A model generated the notes under the pieces. It ran no database searches. It was not told the DNA's origin and was given only the letters and a program-made list of their open reading frames with translations. Both the position numbers and the translations under genes were made by a program. DNA of 64,000 bases from Microbacterium marinum (GTDB taxonomy: Bacteria; Actinomycetota; Actinomycetes; Actinomycetales; Microbacteriaceae), in NCBI RefSeq assembly GCF_014204835.1, contig NZ_JACHMD010000001.1:2790001-2854000 (forward strand), in the 5' to 3' direction. This document shows positions 49,413-58,415 of this stretch, one piece after another (the stretch's first letter is position 1; every line of letters begins with the position of its first letter).

Positions 49413-52400
49413 TCAGGCGGCGCCGACGAGCCGGGCGAACGCGCTGAGGCGGGCGACGCCTTCTGGGGTGCGTGGCAGGTCGTCGAGCAGCCCGGTGCTG
49501 TAGACGACGTACGCGGTGTGCATCGCGCGGCTCACCGCCACGTTGATCCGGTTCTGCAGCAGCAGGAACTCGAGCCCGCGCGGCGCATCGCGACCGGATG
49601 ACGCCGCGAGCGACACGATCACGACCGCGGCTTCCTGGCCCTGGAAACGGTCGACCGTCCCGACGGGAGCGTCGGCGAAGCCGGCTGCGGCGAGGGCTTC
49701 CTCGACGAGCACCTGCTGCGCGTTGTACGGGGTCACCACGATGATGTCGCGGTCCTCGAGCGGCCGCACCCCCGTCCCGTCGTTCCACGCCCGGCCGCGC
49801 AGCCCGCGGACGAGTTCGACGACCCGCTCGGCCTCTTCGGGCGATTGCGTCGCATTTCGCGTGTGCGCCATCGGTACGGTGATGACCCCGGATGCCACGC
49901 CGTCGAGCGTCCGCACCGAGGTGTCGGGGTGTGCCGCGAGGCGTCCGGCGTACGACAGCTCGGAGACGGGTCCGGCGACTTCGGGACGCATCCGCCGGGT
50001 CTGCGCGAGGAAGTAACCGCGCTCCGGCGGGATCACCGAGGCACCGTCCATCACCCACCCGAGCGCCGACGTGTCGACCGGCTCGGGATGCGTGCCCTGA
50101 CTCACCTGCGGGAGCTGCTGCGGGTCGCCGAGCAGGAGCACCCGTGAGGCTGCCATCGACACCGCGATGGTCGATGCGAGCGAGAACTGCCCGGCCTCGT
50201 CGATCACGAGCAGGTCGAGGCTGCGACGGCCGATCCGGCCGGCGTGAGTGAGGTCCCACGCGGTGCCGCCGACCACGAAACCCGCCTGCTGCTCGGCGAT
50301 GTACGGTGCCATGCCGTTCTTCGCGATGACGGTGAACGACTCGGCGCCGGTCGCCGGGCCCTTCGGCGCCTTCGCGACCTGCGCCTTCGGCACACCGGCA
50401 TCCACGATCCGATCGAGCATGTGCTCAACGACGTTGTGAGACTGCGCCACGACCCCGACCCGGAAGCCGCGCTCGCGGACGAGCCGCGCGACGACGTGCG
50501 AGCCGACATACGTCTTCCCCGTTCCCGGAGGCCCCTGCACCGACAGCGCGCTGTCCTGCAGCGCGACGAGGGCAGCGGCGATGTCGTCGATGTCGTCGCC
50601 CGTGCGCGGGAGCGCAGCACCACCGGCGAGACGCGGTGGCCGACGCAGCAGCAGGTCGCTCGCGGGGTCGGCCGGCAGATCGCCGCCCGCCGCGAGCACG
50701 GCGTCCGCCCACTCGTCGATCGCTGCCTGCTGGCTCCCGGCCATCGGCGGCGCCTGCGGCGTGAGCGCGACGGGCAGCTCCTGCCACGTGAACCCCTGGT
50801 ACGCGTTCTCCTCGATCACCACGCCGTCGTCCAGCACGTCGACGACCTTCACCGTCCGCGCGGCGTGGATCCAGCGCGGGCTCGTCTCGATCGGGAACGG
50901 TGCCGGAACCTCGTAGACGGCGTACGGGCTCTGCCCCTCGACGAGCCGCGTCCCGGGGGCGAGGTCGCCGCGAATCTCGACGATGCGGCGGTGCACGCGG
51001 GCACCCTCGGGCAGGTGCCAGTCGGTGACGACACGGCAGCGGTCGCGGTCGACCACCACGACGTCGCGGGTGTCCTCCCAGACCGACACCGGCTCCCGAA
51101 GCCGCAGGAAGTGCGTCGCCCAGAAGGTCTTCGACTCGCGCGGGTAGTAGTCGATCGCCGCGGCTCCGAGCCGCAGCGCTTCGGCGGCGGTCTCGTCGCC
51201 CGCGTCGGCGGCGAGCCGTGACAGCGCCTCGGCGCGGTGCGACGGTTCGTAGACGACCTCCCCCGCGTCGGGCTCGCGCGACGGCACGAGATTCGCCTCC
51301 CGCGCGCGGTCGACGAGCCAGTCGCGCAGCCGCCGCGTCGACACGCAGTCGTACCGGTTGTAGTCGGCGAGATCGTCGAAGATCTCCTGCGCGGATGCCG
51401 CGTCGCCGGCATCCTGCAGGGTGCGGGCCTCCACGTAGCGGACGATCGAGTCGTCGCCGCGCTGCACGTCGCTCGTGCGCACCTCGTCACCCATGTAGAG
51501 CGGTTCGAGCTTCTTGATCGAGTACGACCGCGATCCGACCCGCAGCGCGCGCCGCACGATCGGGTACAGGTCGACGAAGACACCCTCGGCGAGCAGCCGG
51601 TCGACAGCCGCCTCGCCGACGCCGTGGCGCGCCGCCATCGCGAGCAGATGGGACGGCTCGTACGGTGCGTAGTGATAGATGTGCAGATCCGGGTGGGTCT
51701 GCCGACGCAAGGCGACGAAGTCGAGGAACTGCTCCAGCGCGGCCTTCTCCTCGGCGAACGAGTGCGCCCACAGCGCCGAATACTGCTCGTCGAGGTCGAC
51801 CCATCCGAAGAGGTAGTCGATGCCCCAGTTCGTGACGCCGTTCGCGCCGGCACCCTCCGTGTAGAGCGGGTCGCCCTCGAAGTCGAAGAACAGGTCGCCA
51901 CGCGACGGCCGCGGCAGTGCTCCGAGCGCCTTCGGGAAGACCACCTCGAAGGTCGGCACCGCGACCGGGACGCCGGATGCCACCGGCGCGACCCCGCCCG
52001 CCGGGCTCTCGAGCTGCAGTCGGGCTTGGGTGCGGAGGCCCGCGAAGGTGTCCCACGACATGCGCGGCGGCGCCTCGCGCGCGGCGGCGAGCGCGTCGAT
52101 CGTGACGACACCGGCCGCCCGCAGCCGATCGCGCTGCACCGGCCGCATGCCGGCGACGAGGAGGAGGTCGCGCTGCGCGATGACCTCGAGGTCGCACGTG
52201 GCGCAGCGCCCACACGCGACGACGCGGAGTGCGCCGCGCTCGTCACCCCAGGCGAGCGAGGCGCCCGCCGCGCCCGCGGGGACATCGCGGTCGGCGATGA
52301 GTGCCCGAAGTCGATCGCGACGCAGCCCGAACACCGGCAGCAGGTCGCGCACGGCGTGCTCCGACACGGAGCCGTCGCCGAGGAGCAGCTGCACCCGGTC

Positions 52401-52901
52401 GGAGCGCGGGACGCCGAGTCGGTCGAGCTGATCGACGTATGCGGCCAGCTGCATGAGCGCGGTGACTCTCGCGCGGCGGGCGAGCTTGGTGTCCTGCACG
52501 ATCCAGCTGCCGTCGTCATCGCGCACCAGGAAGTCGGCGAATCCCACGAACTCGTCGGTCGCGAACGCCGCCTGGTAGACGACGGCGACATCGGGGTCGG
52601 CGAGGGCCGCATCCGTGGCGGCGACCGCGGCGGCGAGGGCTGCGGCATCCGACGAACGCGTCTCGGGGATCTCCACGACCCGGCCGGGGAAGCGTGCGCG
52701 GTACTCCTCCAAGACCCGGAGTTCGTGCTGGGTGCCCAGGCGCCCCGCTCGAGCGAGGGTCAGGTCTTCGGGGTCATCGACCGCCGGAAGTCTGCCGAGC
52801 TTCGCGTCGATCGCTCGGAGCCACGCGAACTCGCACTCGGCTGCCGCCTTGAGGTCGCTCGCGCTCCAGACGATCCGGCCGTCGTCGTCGATGTATCGCA
52901 T
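49413..52901 (-). CDS. TM0106-family RecB-like nuclease fused to SF1 helicase
   Basis: A 1162-residue protein in three parts. Residues 1-240 are a RecB/Cas4-like nuclease: D123, then QDTK with D137 and K139, bracketed by C23 and C230-x2-C233-x2-C236, which fits a Cas4/AddB-style iron-sulfur clasp. Residues about 330-560 are a ribonuclease H-like domain (FFDFEGDPLY; later YNRYDC). Residues about 780-1160 are a superfamily 1 (Dna2/Upf1-like) helicase: Walker A GPPGTGKT near 789, DEAG near 898, GDPQQLP, and motif VI-like RINVAVSRA. It probably processes DNA ends or flaps in repair; its biological role is not established. GGAAGGG stands before the ATG. It is convergent with upp. Confidence 0.9.
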   Translation of the reverse strand: MRYIDDDGRIVWSASDLKAAAECEFAWLRAIDAKLGRLPAVDDPEDLTLARAGRLGTQHELRVLEEYRARFPGRVVEIPETRSSDAAALAAAVAATDAALADPDVAVVYQAAFATDEFVGFADFLVRDDDGSWIVQDTKLARRARVTALMQLAAYVDQLDRLGVPRSDRVQLLLGDGSVSEHAVRDLLPVFGLRRDRLRALIADRDVPAGAAGASLAWGDERGALRVVACGRCATCDLEVIAQRDLLLVAGMRPVQRDRLRAAGVVTIDALAAAREAPPRMSWDTFAGLRTQARLQLESPAGGVAPVASGVPVAVPTFEVVFPKALGALPRPSRGDLFFDFEGDPLYTEGAGANGVTNWGIDYLFGWVDLDEQYSALWAHSFAEEKAALEQFLDFVALRRQTHPDLHIYHYAPYEPSHLLAMAARHGVGEAAVDRLLAEGVFVDLYPIVRRALRVGSRSYSIKKLEPLYMGDEVRTSDVQRGDDSIVRYVEARTLQDAGDAASAQEIFDDLADYNRYDCVSTRRLRDWLVDRAREANLVPSREPDAGEVVYEPSHRAEALSRLAADAGDETAAEALRLGAAAIDYYPRESKTFWATHFLRLREPVSVWEDTRDVVVVDRDRCRVVTDWHLPEGARVHRRIVEIRGDLAPGTRLVEGQSPYAVYEVPAPFPIETSPRWIHAARTVKVVDVLDDGVVIEENAYQGFTWQELPVALTPQAPPMAGSQQAAIDEWADAVLAAGGDLPADPASDLLLRRPPRLAGGAALPRTGDDIDDIAAALVALQDSALSVQGPPGTGKTYVGSHVVARLVRERGFRVGVVAQSHNVVEHMLDRIVDAGVPKAQVAKAPKGPATGAESFTVIAKNGMAPYIAEQQAGFVVGGTAWDLTHAGRIGRRSLDLLVIDEAGQFSLASTIAVSMAASRVLLLGDPQQLPQVSQGTHPEPVDTSALGWVMDGASVIPPERGYFLAQTRRMRPEVAGPVSELSYAGRLAAHPDTSVRTLDGVASGVITVPMAHTRNATQSPEEAERVVELVRGLRGRAWNDGTGVRPLEDRDIIVVTPYNAQQVLVEEALAAAGFADAPVGTVDRFQGQEAAVVIVSLAASSGRDAPRGLEFLLLQNRINVAVSRAMHTAYVVYSTGLLDDLPRTPEGVARLSAFARLVGAA

Positions 52902-52971
52902 GTCACCCTTCCGCTCTAGACCCTAATCGCCGCCTCCGACACCCCCTTGCCCGCTCGACTCGGGCACCTGC

Positions 52972-52977
52972 GAGACT
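52972..52977 (+). promoter_or_regulatory. -10 element (GAGACT) of nadE
   Basis: GAGACT ends six nucleotides before the nadE GTG. The 82-nt region between the helicase gene and nadE holds this and, on the other strand, a TAGGGT hexamer for the helicase gene. Confidence 0.45.
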
Positions 52978-52983
52978 GGGGCG

Positions 52984-55062
52984 GTGAGCGAGGACCTGCC
53001 CTTCGAGAACCCGTACCGGCACGGCTATGCGCGCGTGGCGGCCTGCACCGTCCCAGTCGCGATCGCCGACCCGCTGAGCAACGCCGACGCCGTGCTCGCC
53101 GCCGCCGCCGAGTGCGACGCCGAGGGAGTCGCCGTCGCGGTGTTCCCCGAGCTCTGCCTCACCGGCTACGCGATCGAAGACCTCGTCATGCAGGACCCCG
53201 TCCTGGATGCCACGCTCACGGCCATCGAGCGGATCGTCGCGGCATCCGCCGACCTCGCCCCCGTCCTCGTCGTCGGTGCGCCCCTCCACGTCGAGTCCCG
53301 GCTCTACAACTGCGCCGTGGTGATCCATCGCGGGAGCATCCTCGGCGTCGCGCCGAAATCGCACCTGCCCACCTACCGGGAGTTCTACGAGGCGCGCTGG
53401 TATGCGCGCGGCGGTGACAACGCGCCCGACGCGATCGAGCTCCTCGGCACGCCCGTTCCGTTCGGTGCGAACCTGCTGTTCCGCGCGACGGACGTCCCGG
53501 GGCTCGTCGTCCACGCCGAGATCTGCGAAGACATGTGGGTGCCGGTGCCGCCGTCCTCCCGCGCAGCCCTCGCCGGCGCCACCGTGCTCCTCAACCTCTC
53601 CGGAAGCCCCATCACGATCGCGCGTGCCGAGGACCGCCGCGCCCTCGTCCAGTCCCAGTCTCAGCGCTGTCTCGCGGCGTACGTCTTCGCCGCCGCCGGT
53701 CAGGGCGAGTCCACGAACGACGTGTCGTGGGACGGGCAGACGATGATCTACGAGGGCGGCACCCTCCTTGCCGAGACGGAGCGCTTCCCCGACGGCCCGC
53801 GGATCGCCGTCGCCGACATCGACCTCGATCGGCTCCGACAGGACCGCCTCCGTCAGGGCACCTTCGACGACAACAGGCGTGAGGTGGGCACGTGGCCCGA
53901 CGTGATCGAGTTCACCCTCGAGCCCGCGGCATCCGTCACCGGTCTTCGTCGCCCGCTCGACCGCTTCCCCTTCGTGCCCGACGACCCCGCCCGCCTCGAC
54001 CTCGACTGCTACGAAGCGTTCAACATCCAGGTGTCGGGACTGGAGCAGCGTCTGCGCGCCATCGGGCAGCCGAAGCCCGTGATCGGCGTGTCCGGCGGAC
54101 TCGACTCGACGCACGCGCTGCTGGTCGTCGCGCGGGCGATGGACCGGATGGGCCGCCCGCGCAGCGACATCCTCGCCTACACGATGCCCGGGTTCGCCAC
54201 CGGCGACCACACCAAATCGAATGCCATCGCGCTGGCCGAGGCCATCGGCGCCACGATCGAGACGATCGACATCCGCCCGATGGCCACCGAGATCCTCAAG
54301 GGGATCGATCACCCCTTCGGTCGCGGCGAGCCCGTGTACGACGTCACGTTCGAGAACGTGCAGGCCGGTGCGCGCACCGACTTCCTGTTCCGGCTCGCGA
54401 ACCAGCGTGGCGGCATCGTGATCGGCACGTCCGACCTGTCCGAGCTCGCCCTCGGATGGGCGACCTACGGCGTGGGCGACCACATGGCGCACTACGGGGT
54501 CAACGCCGGCGTCCCCAAGACCCTCATCCAGCACCTCATCCGCTGGGTCATCGCCCACAGCGACGAGTCGGGCACGACCCTCACCGATCGCGCCAAAGAG
54601 GTCCTCCAGGCCGTGCTCGACACCGAGATCAGCCCCGAGCTGGTGCCGGCCGGCGAAGACGGCGAGGTGCAGTCCACCGAAGCGACCATCGGACCCTACG
54701 CGCTGCACGACTTCACGCTCTTCCACGTGCTCCGCTACGGCCTGCGGCCGTCGAAGATCGCGTTCCTGGCCGAGCAGGCGTGGCACGATGCGGATGCGGG
54801 CGCGTGGCCGGCCGGTTTCCCGAGCGACGTTCGCTACGCCTACGACCGCGAGACCGTCGTGCGGTGGCTGCGAGTCTTCCTGCAGCGGTACTTCGGGTTC
54901 GCCCAGTTCAAGCGCAGCGCCGTCCCGAACGCGCCGAAGGTCTCCCCCGCCGGGTCGCTGTCGCCGCGTGGGGACTGGCGTGCCCCCTCGGACGGGAACG
55001 CCCGCGCGTGGCTCGCCGAGCTCGACGCGGCCCTCGCCGCGCCGGGAGCGGCGTCGGCCTAG
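52984..55062 (+). CDS. nadE: glutamine-dependent NAD+ synthetase
   Basis: A 692-residue two-domain enzyme. The N-terminal nitrilase-type glutaminase has the Glu-Lys-Cys triad at E56, K125 and C181. The C-terminal synthetase has the ATP pyrophosphatase loop SGGLDS at 370-375. Ammonia is channelled between them to amidate deamido-NAD. Length matches the mycobacterial enzyme. The TAG stop shares its bases with the stop of the convergent PPTase-like gene. Confidence 0.96.
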   Translation: MSEDLPFENPYRHGYARVAACTVPVAIADPLSNADAVLAAAAECDAEGVAVAVFPELCLTGYAIEDLVMQDPVLDATLTAIERIVAASADLAPVLVVGAPLHVESRLYNCAVVIHRGSILGVAPKSHLPTYREFYEARWYARGGDNAPDAIELLGTPVPFGANLLFRATDVPGLVVHAEICEDMWVPVPPSSRAALAGATVLLNLSGSPITIARAEDRRALVQSQSQRCLAAYVFAAAGQGESTNDVSWDGQTMIYEGGTLLAETERFPDGPRIAVADIDLDRLRQDRLRQGTFDDNRREVGTWPDVIEFTLEPAASVTGLRRPLDRFPFVPDDPARLDLDCYEAFNIQVSGLEQRLRAIGQPKPVIGVSGGLDSTHALLVVARAMDRMGRPRSDILAYTMPGFATGDHTKSNAIALAEAIGATIETIDIRPMATEILKGIDHPFGRGEPVYDVTFENVQAGARTDFLFRLANQRGGIVIGTSDLSELALGWATYGVGDHMAHYGVNAGVPKTLIQHLIRWVIAHSDESGTTLTDRAKEVLQAVLDTEISPELVPAGEDGEVQSTEATIGPYALHDFTLFHVLRYGLRPSKIAFLAEQAWHDADAGAWPAGFPSDVRYAYDRETVVRWLRVFLQRYFGFAQFKRSAVPNAPKVSPAGSLSPRGDWRAPSDGNARAWLAELDAALAAPGAASA

Positions 55063-55664
55063 CCGAACAGCCGTCGGCGCGGCGCCTCGGGAGCCGCGTG
55101 GGCGATCGTGACCACCCAGCCGTCCCGGGAGAGGTCGGTGACGGTGTAGACCGCGTCGCGGTCGGGGATCCAGCCGGTGTGGCGACCCGTCCCGAGCTTG
55201 ACCCGCTCCGGCAGCACCCTCGTGCCGCGGCCGTCGGCTTCGAGGACGGCCTGGACCCGCGTCCAATGGTCCAGCAGATCGAGGACGTTCGACTCGTCGA
55301 AGAGGTGACTGTGCCGACGCATGATGGACAGCTCGCGGGCGTCGGGGGTGGCGTCGCGAAGATCGAGGCCGATGCGCACGTCGGGTTCGCACACGGCGAC
55401 GACGGTCGCCGCACGGTGACTCGCGGTCATGATGGTGAGCGGCAGGTCGACGCCGTCGCGGGTGGCGATGAGACGGCGGTGGTAGCCGAATCCCCGCGGC
55501 GCCTCGCGGTCGACCCGCACCTCAGCGGGGTCGCATCCCAGCCGCGCGGCCACGAGTTCCCGGGCCAGCAGGCGCCGCCGGTCGTGCACGCTCGTCCGCG
55601 GGTCCCATCCGAGCCGGGCTGAGATGCCGTCCGGCGCCTGCAGGTCGACCGAGCTGAACGTCAT
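55059..55664 (-). CDS. 4'-phosphopantetheinyl transferase-like protein, catalytic residues missing
   Basis: A 201-residue protein with the layout of Sfp-type PPTases: a TASH strand (residues 80-83), the IGLDL strand with Asp101, and a helix reading HWTRVQAVLEADGRGTRV at about 133-150. In active PPTases the magnesium motif is GxDxE and the helix is WxxKEA; here Glu103 is Arg, and Lys-Glu become Val137-Gln138. Transfer activity is therefore doubtful, and the protein may have kept a binding or regulatory role. No polyketide or peptide synthase gene is nearby. The ATG at 55664 has GGAG upstream. Confidence 0.7.
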   Translation of the reverse strand: MTFSSVDLQAPDGISARLGWDPRTSVHDRRRLLARELVAARLGCDPAEVRVDREAPRGFGYHRRLIATRDGVDLPLTIMTASHRAATVVAVCEPDVRIGLDLRDATPDARELSIMRRHSHLFDESNVLDLLDHWTRVQAVLEADGRGTRVLPERVKLGTGRHTGWIPDRDAVYTVTDLSRDGWVVTIAHAAPEAPRRRLFG

Positions 55665-55774
55665 GTCGTCTCCATCCCGCACGGACATCTCCGCGCCTTC
55701 CCATCCTGTCCGACCGGGGCGAGGTCGCGGCACCCCGCGGGCCGGGGGAAATCGACGGGTGGGACAATGGTGGG

Positions 55775-56332
55775 GTGAAGCTCCTGGTCGCTGCCCTCGA
55801 ATCCGAACTCGTCGCGTTCCCCGCCGAACTCGAAGGGTTCGCGCGACTGGTGACCGGGCCGGGCAAGCTGCAGGCGACCTATGCGCTCACGCGTGCCCTC
55901 GATGCCGACGTGTATGACGAGATCCTGGTCGTCGGCACCGCCGGCGCAGTGGATGCCGCGACGGTGGGCGTGCACGATGTGACGGCCGCCATCCAGCACG
56001 ATGTCTCCGACGTCGACGGCATCGCGGGTCAGCACGTGTCGCTTCCTCCGATCGTGACGATCGCGGGCCGCGAGGGGGCGACGATCGCGACCGGCGATCA
56101 CTTCGTCGACGATGCCGCGACGGTGGCCGCGATCCGCGAGTTGGGCGGCTCGCTCGTCGATATGGAGACGTACGCCTACATCTGGGTGGCGCAGCAGTTC
56201 GGCATCCCGATCCGTGTGCTGAAGGCGGTCTCGGACAACGCGCAGGACGATGCGATCACCGACTGGCGCGCCGCCGTGGCCGCGTGCAGCGTGCAGTTGC
56301 GGCAGCGGGTCGGGGACCTCTACGACGTGTGA
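55775..56332 (+). CDS. nucleosidase / nucleoside phosphorylase-like protein
   Basis: A 185-residue protein of the MTA/SAH nucleosidase-purine phosphorylase superfamily, shorter than the usual 230. Recognisable parts are VTGPGKLQATYAL (phosphate or glycine-rich loop), VVGTAGAV, the substrate segment LVDMETYAYIWVAQQFGIP with the ME pair that binds ribose, and VSDNAQDD with the catalytic Asp. The base specificity is unknown. The GTG start follows GACAAT by six nucleotides. Confidence 0.85.
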   Translation: MKLLVAALESELVAFPAELEGFARLVTGPGKLQATYALTRALDADVYDEILVVGTAGAVDAATVGVHDVTAAIQHDVSDVDGIAGQHVSLPPIVTIAGREGATIATGDHFVDDAATVAAIRELGGSLVDMETYAYIWVAQQFGIPIRVLKAVSDNAQDDAITDWRAAVAACSVQLRQRVGDLYDV

Positions 56333-56370
56333 GGCGCCTCGCCGTCAGGCGTCGCGGTCAGGCCCCGCCC

Positions 56371-56550
56371 TCAGGCGTCGCGGCGGCGGAACACCCACCG
56401 CAGCAGCAGGAAGACGATCAGCGCGACGACGGCGACGACCGCGAGCTTCGCGATGAAGAAGACGGCCTTCAGCGCGATGTCGACGATGAACCACGCGATC
56501 ACGATCGCCGCGATCACTCCGAGGATGGTCCACAGCAGGCCTCTGTTCAT
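56371..56550 (-). CDS. 59-residue two-helix membrane protein
   Basis: A short protein starting MNRGLLWTILGVIAAIVIAW with two hydrophobic helices (about 5-25 and 30-50) and a basic RRRDA end. I know no function; the pattern is like small inner-membrane stress or stability proteins. The frame is clean and its base use fits coding, but it is easily missed because a longer unrelated frame overlaps it. It is convergent with the nucleosidase gene. Confidence 0.65.
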   Translation of the reverse strand: MNRGLLWTILGVIAAIVIAWFIVDIALKAVFFIAKLAVVAVVALIVFLLLRWVFRRRDA

Positions 56551-56626
56551 GCCCCCAGCCTACGGAATGTGGACGGCACGACGCCCTCGGCTCGAGAGCG
56601 GAGGGCGTCGTGGCTGACGACGTTCG

Positions 56627-57109
56627 TCAGTTCGACCCGGCGGACGCCACCGAGCCCGCACTCGCTGCCGAGACGGGGCTGGCGGGGGATGCGGCTGACG
56701 GCGGCGTCGCGGGGCTCGGCGCCGACACGGGCGACGCAGCCGAGACCGGCGACGCGACGGAGACTGGCGACGCGGCGGACACGGGCGACGCAGCCGAGAC
56801 CGGCGACGCGGGCGTGGCCGGCGAGGCAGCCGAGACCGGCGACGCAGGCGTGGCCGGGGACACGGCGCTCGCCACAGGTGTGGGCGAGGGAGCCGAGACC
56901 ACGGTGACCGCCGAGCCGGTGACGCTCAGCTGGATGGTGGGACGTTCGAGCAGGGTTCCGTTCTTTCCGGTGAGTCCACCACCGGGAATGGTCGTGCCGT
57001 CTGCGGCGCGCAGATCCATGGCTGCCGCGGCAGCGCCGGCGCCACCGGCGAGGATGCCGATCCCGACGATTCCGGTCACGCCGTATACGACCCATTTCTT
57101 ATTCTTCAT
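56627..57109 (-). CDS. secreted or anchored protein with SPVSAA hexapeptide repeats
   Basis: A 160-residue protein. A basic start (MKNKK) and one hydrophobic helix (about 7-31) form a signal peptide or anchor. After a short domain of about 50 residues come nine consecutive hexapeptides of the type SP[VA][ST]xA (residues 84-137), then an Ala/Ser/Gly end. Regular prolines suggest an extended stalk spanning the wall. There is no LPxTG motif. GAGGAG stands before the ATG. I know no function. Confidence 0.75.
   Translation of the reverse strand: MKNKKWVVYGVTGIVGIGILAGGAGAAAAAMDLRAADGTTIPGGGLTGKNGTLLERPTIQLSVTGSAVTVVSAPSPTPVASAVSPATPASPVSAASPATPASPVSAASPVSAASPVSVASPVSAASPVSAPSPATPPSAASPASPVSAASAGSVASAGSN
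56699..56860 (-). repeat. nine tandem 18-bp units
   Basis: The stretch encodes nine hexapeptides in a row without gaps. The 20-bp word GCAGCCGAGACCGGCGACGC recurs at three places on the plus strand, showing recent unit duplication. Copy number may vary between strains. Confidence 0.85.
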
Positions 57110-57155
57110 GATGTCTCCTCCGTGTGGGGGCCGCGATCGTACGACCGCGCTGCAT

Positions 57156-58325
57156 TCAGCGTGCTCGGCGGTCGTAAGCCGCCTCGAAGGCGCCGATGAG
57201 AGGGACCTTAGGTTGGTCGACGTCCACCAGGAGCGTGCGCGCGACAGCGAGCAGACCGAACGCACGGTCGCCGTCACCCAGCTGGGTCGCGGCGAGAGCG
57301 TGGCCCAGCAGGTGCACCGCCGACAGTGCACCCGCGCGCGACTCGTGGCCCCACCGCTCCCATGCCGCGTCCGCCAATGCCCACACGTGACCGGCATCAC
57401 GCAGGTGCGCGGTGAGGGTCGCGCTGGCGACGATGTGGCCGAGAAAGGCCGCGAGGTCGTCGACGGGGTCGCCCCGGCCGGCGGTGTCGACATCGATGAG
57501 CCCACTGATCCGTCCGGTGCCGGCTTCGAGGAAGAGCTGCCCGAGATGCAGGTCACCATGGATGACGACCCGCGCGGCATCCGGCGCATCGTCTCCGATC
57601 GACGCGGCGATCGAGACGATATCGTCCGCGTGCTCTGGAAGTGCCCGCACAAGCCGCTCGGCGTACCAGTCCCGCCGGGAGAGGAGGGAGGTGCGCGCCC
57701 TCCCGGGCAGCTCTGCGACGGCCAGTCGCTCACGGAGCTCATCAATCTGGTCGAGGAGCGCGAGCGGATGCCACGGGGCGTCGGTCGCGGCGATACCCTC
57801 GGCGCCATCGAGCACCAGCAGCCCCTCGGGTGACCACCCGCGAACGGCGGGCACGGGAAGGCCCGCTGTGCGGAGAGCGGCGTGCACCTCGACGATGCGC
57901 TCCACGCGCGACGGGCGGACCACCTTGACCCACGCATGGTCGCCCGCGGGCCCAGCGACCCGCAGAACTGCTCGACGGCCGGGGCGATACGCGATCATCT
58001 CCGGCGACCCCGTCGCCGCGATGCCGATGCGCGCGAGCAGTTCCTGCGCTGCATGCCCGAAGGCCGCGGGCACCAGCGCAGGCAGATGAGGATCGGCCGG
58101 ATGCATCCAGACACGGGCGACACCCTCGAGCGCGAGCCCGGTTTCGGCGGCGACGTCGAGGAGCGAGGTGTCGACGTAGGCGATCGCCTCCGACTCTGCG
58201 GGAATCCGGTAGCCCGCCACGACGCCGCGACCCAGCGGCTCGCGGCTGATCACTGTGAGCGTGGTGGGGTCGAGGTCGAGCGCATCGCCGAGGAGGTCGG
58301 CTTCGCAATCGCGGACATCGGACAC
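57156..58325 (-). CDS. aminoglycoside phosphotransferase-like kinase
   Basis: A 389-residue APH/choline-kinase-fold protein. The catalytic motif HGDLHLGQ lies near residue 255, and the metal motif GLIDVDTAG follows about 18 residues later. The N-terminal third (about 1-110) has no clear match. The ligand is unknown; such kinases act on antibiotics, sugars or amino alcohols. The GTG start is at the head of the frame after the divergent histidine kinase promoter region. It ends 46 nt upstream of the start of the hexapeptide-repeat gene, on the same strand. Confidence 0.85.
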   Translation of the reverse strand: MSDVRDCEADLLGDALDLDPTTLTVISREPLGRGVVAGYRIPAESEAIAYVDTSLLDVAAETGLALEGVARVWMHPADPHLPALVPAAFGHAAQELLARIGIAATGSPEMIAYRPGRRAVLRVAGPAGDHAWVKVVRPSRVERIVEVHAALRTAGLPVPAVRGWSPEGLLVLDGAEGIAATDAPWHPLALLDQIDELRERLAVAELPGRARTSLLSRRDWYAERLVRALPEHADDIVSIAASIGDDAPDAARVVIHGDLHLGQLFLEAGTGRISGLIDVDTAGRGDPVDDLAAFLGHIVASATLTAHLRDAGHVWALADAAWERWGHESRAGALSAVHLLGHALAATQLGDGDRAFGLLAVARTLLVDVDQPKVPLIGAFEAAYDRRAR

Positions 58326-58403
58326 ACCTCGATCCCACCACGCGCCGGGCAAGGGCGGTGTGAGACCTCTCTTAGACTCCACCGGGCGCGCGCCCGGACT
58401 CGT

Positions 58404-58409
58404 GATACT
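58404..58409 (+). promoter_or_regulatory. -10 element (GATACT) of the two-component operon
   Basis: GATACT, with a T just before it, ends six nucleotides before the ATG of the histidine kinase gene, the usual leaderless spacing here. Confidence 0.5.
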
Positions 58410-58415
58410 GAAGAC

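Noticed and set aside
56345..56533. 62-codon minus-strand frame
   Set aside because: Arg/Asp/His-rich shadow of the better 59-residue membrane protein at 56371-56550.
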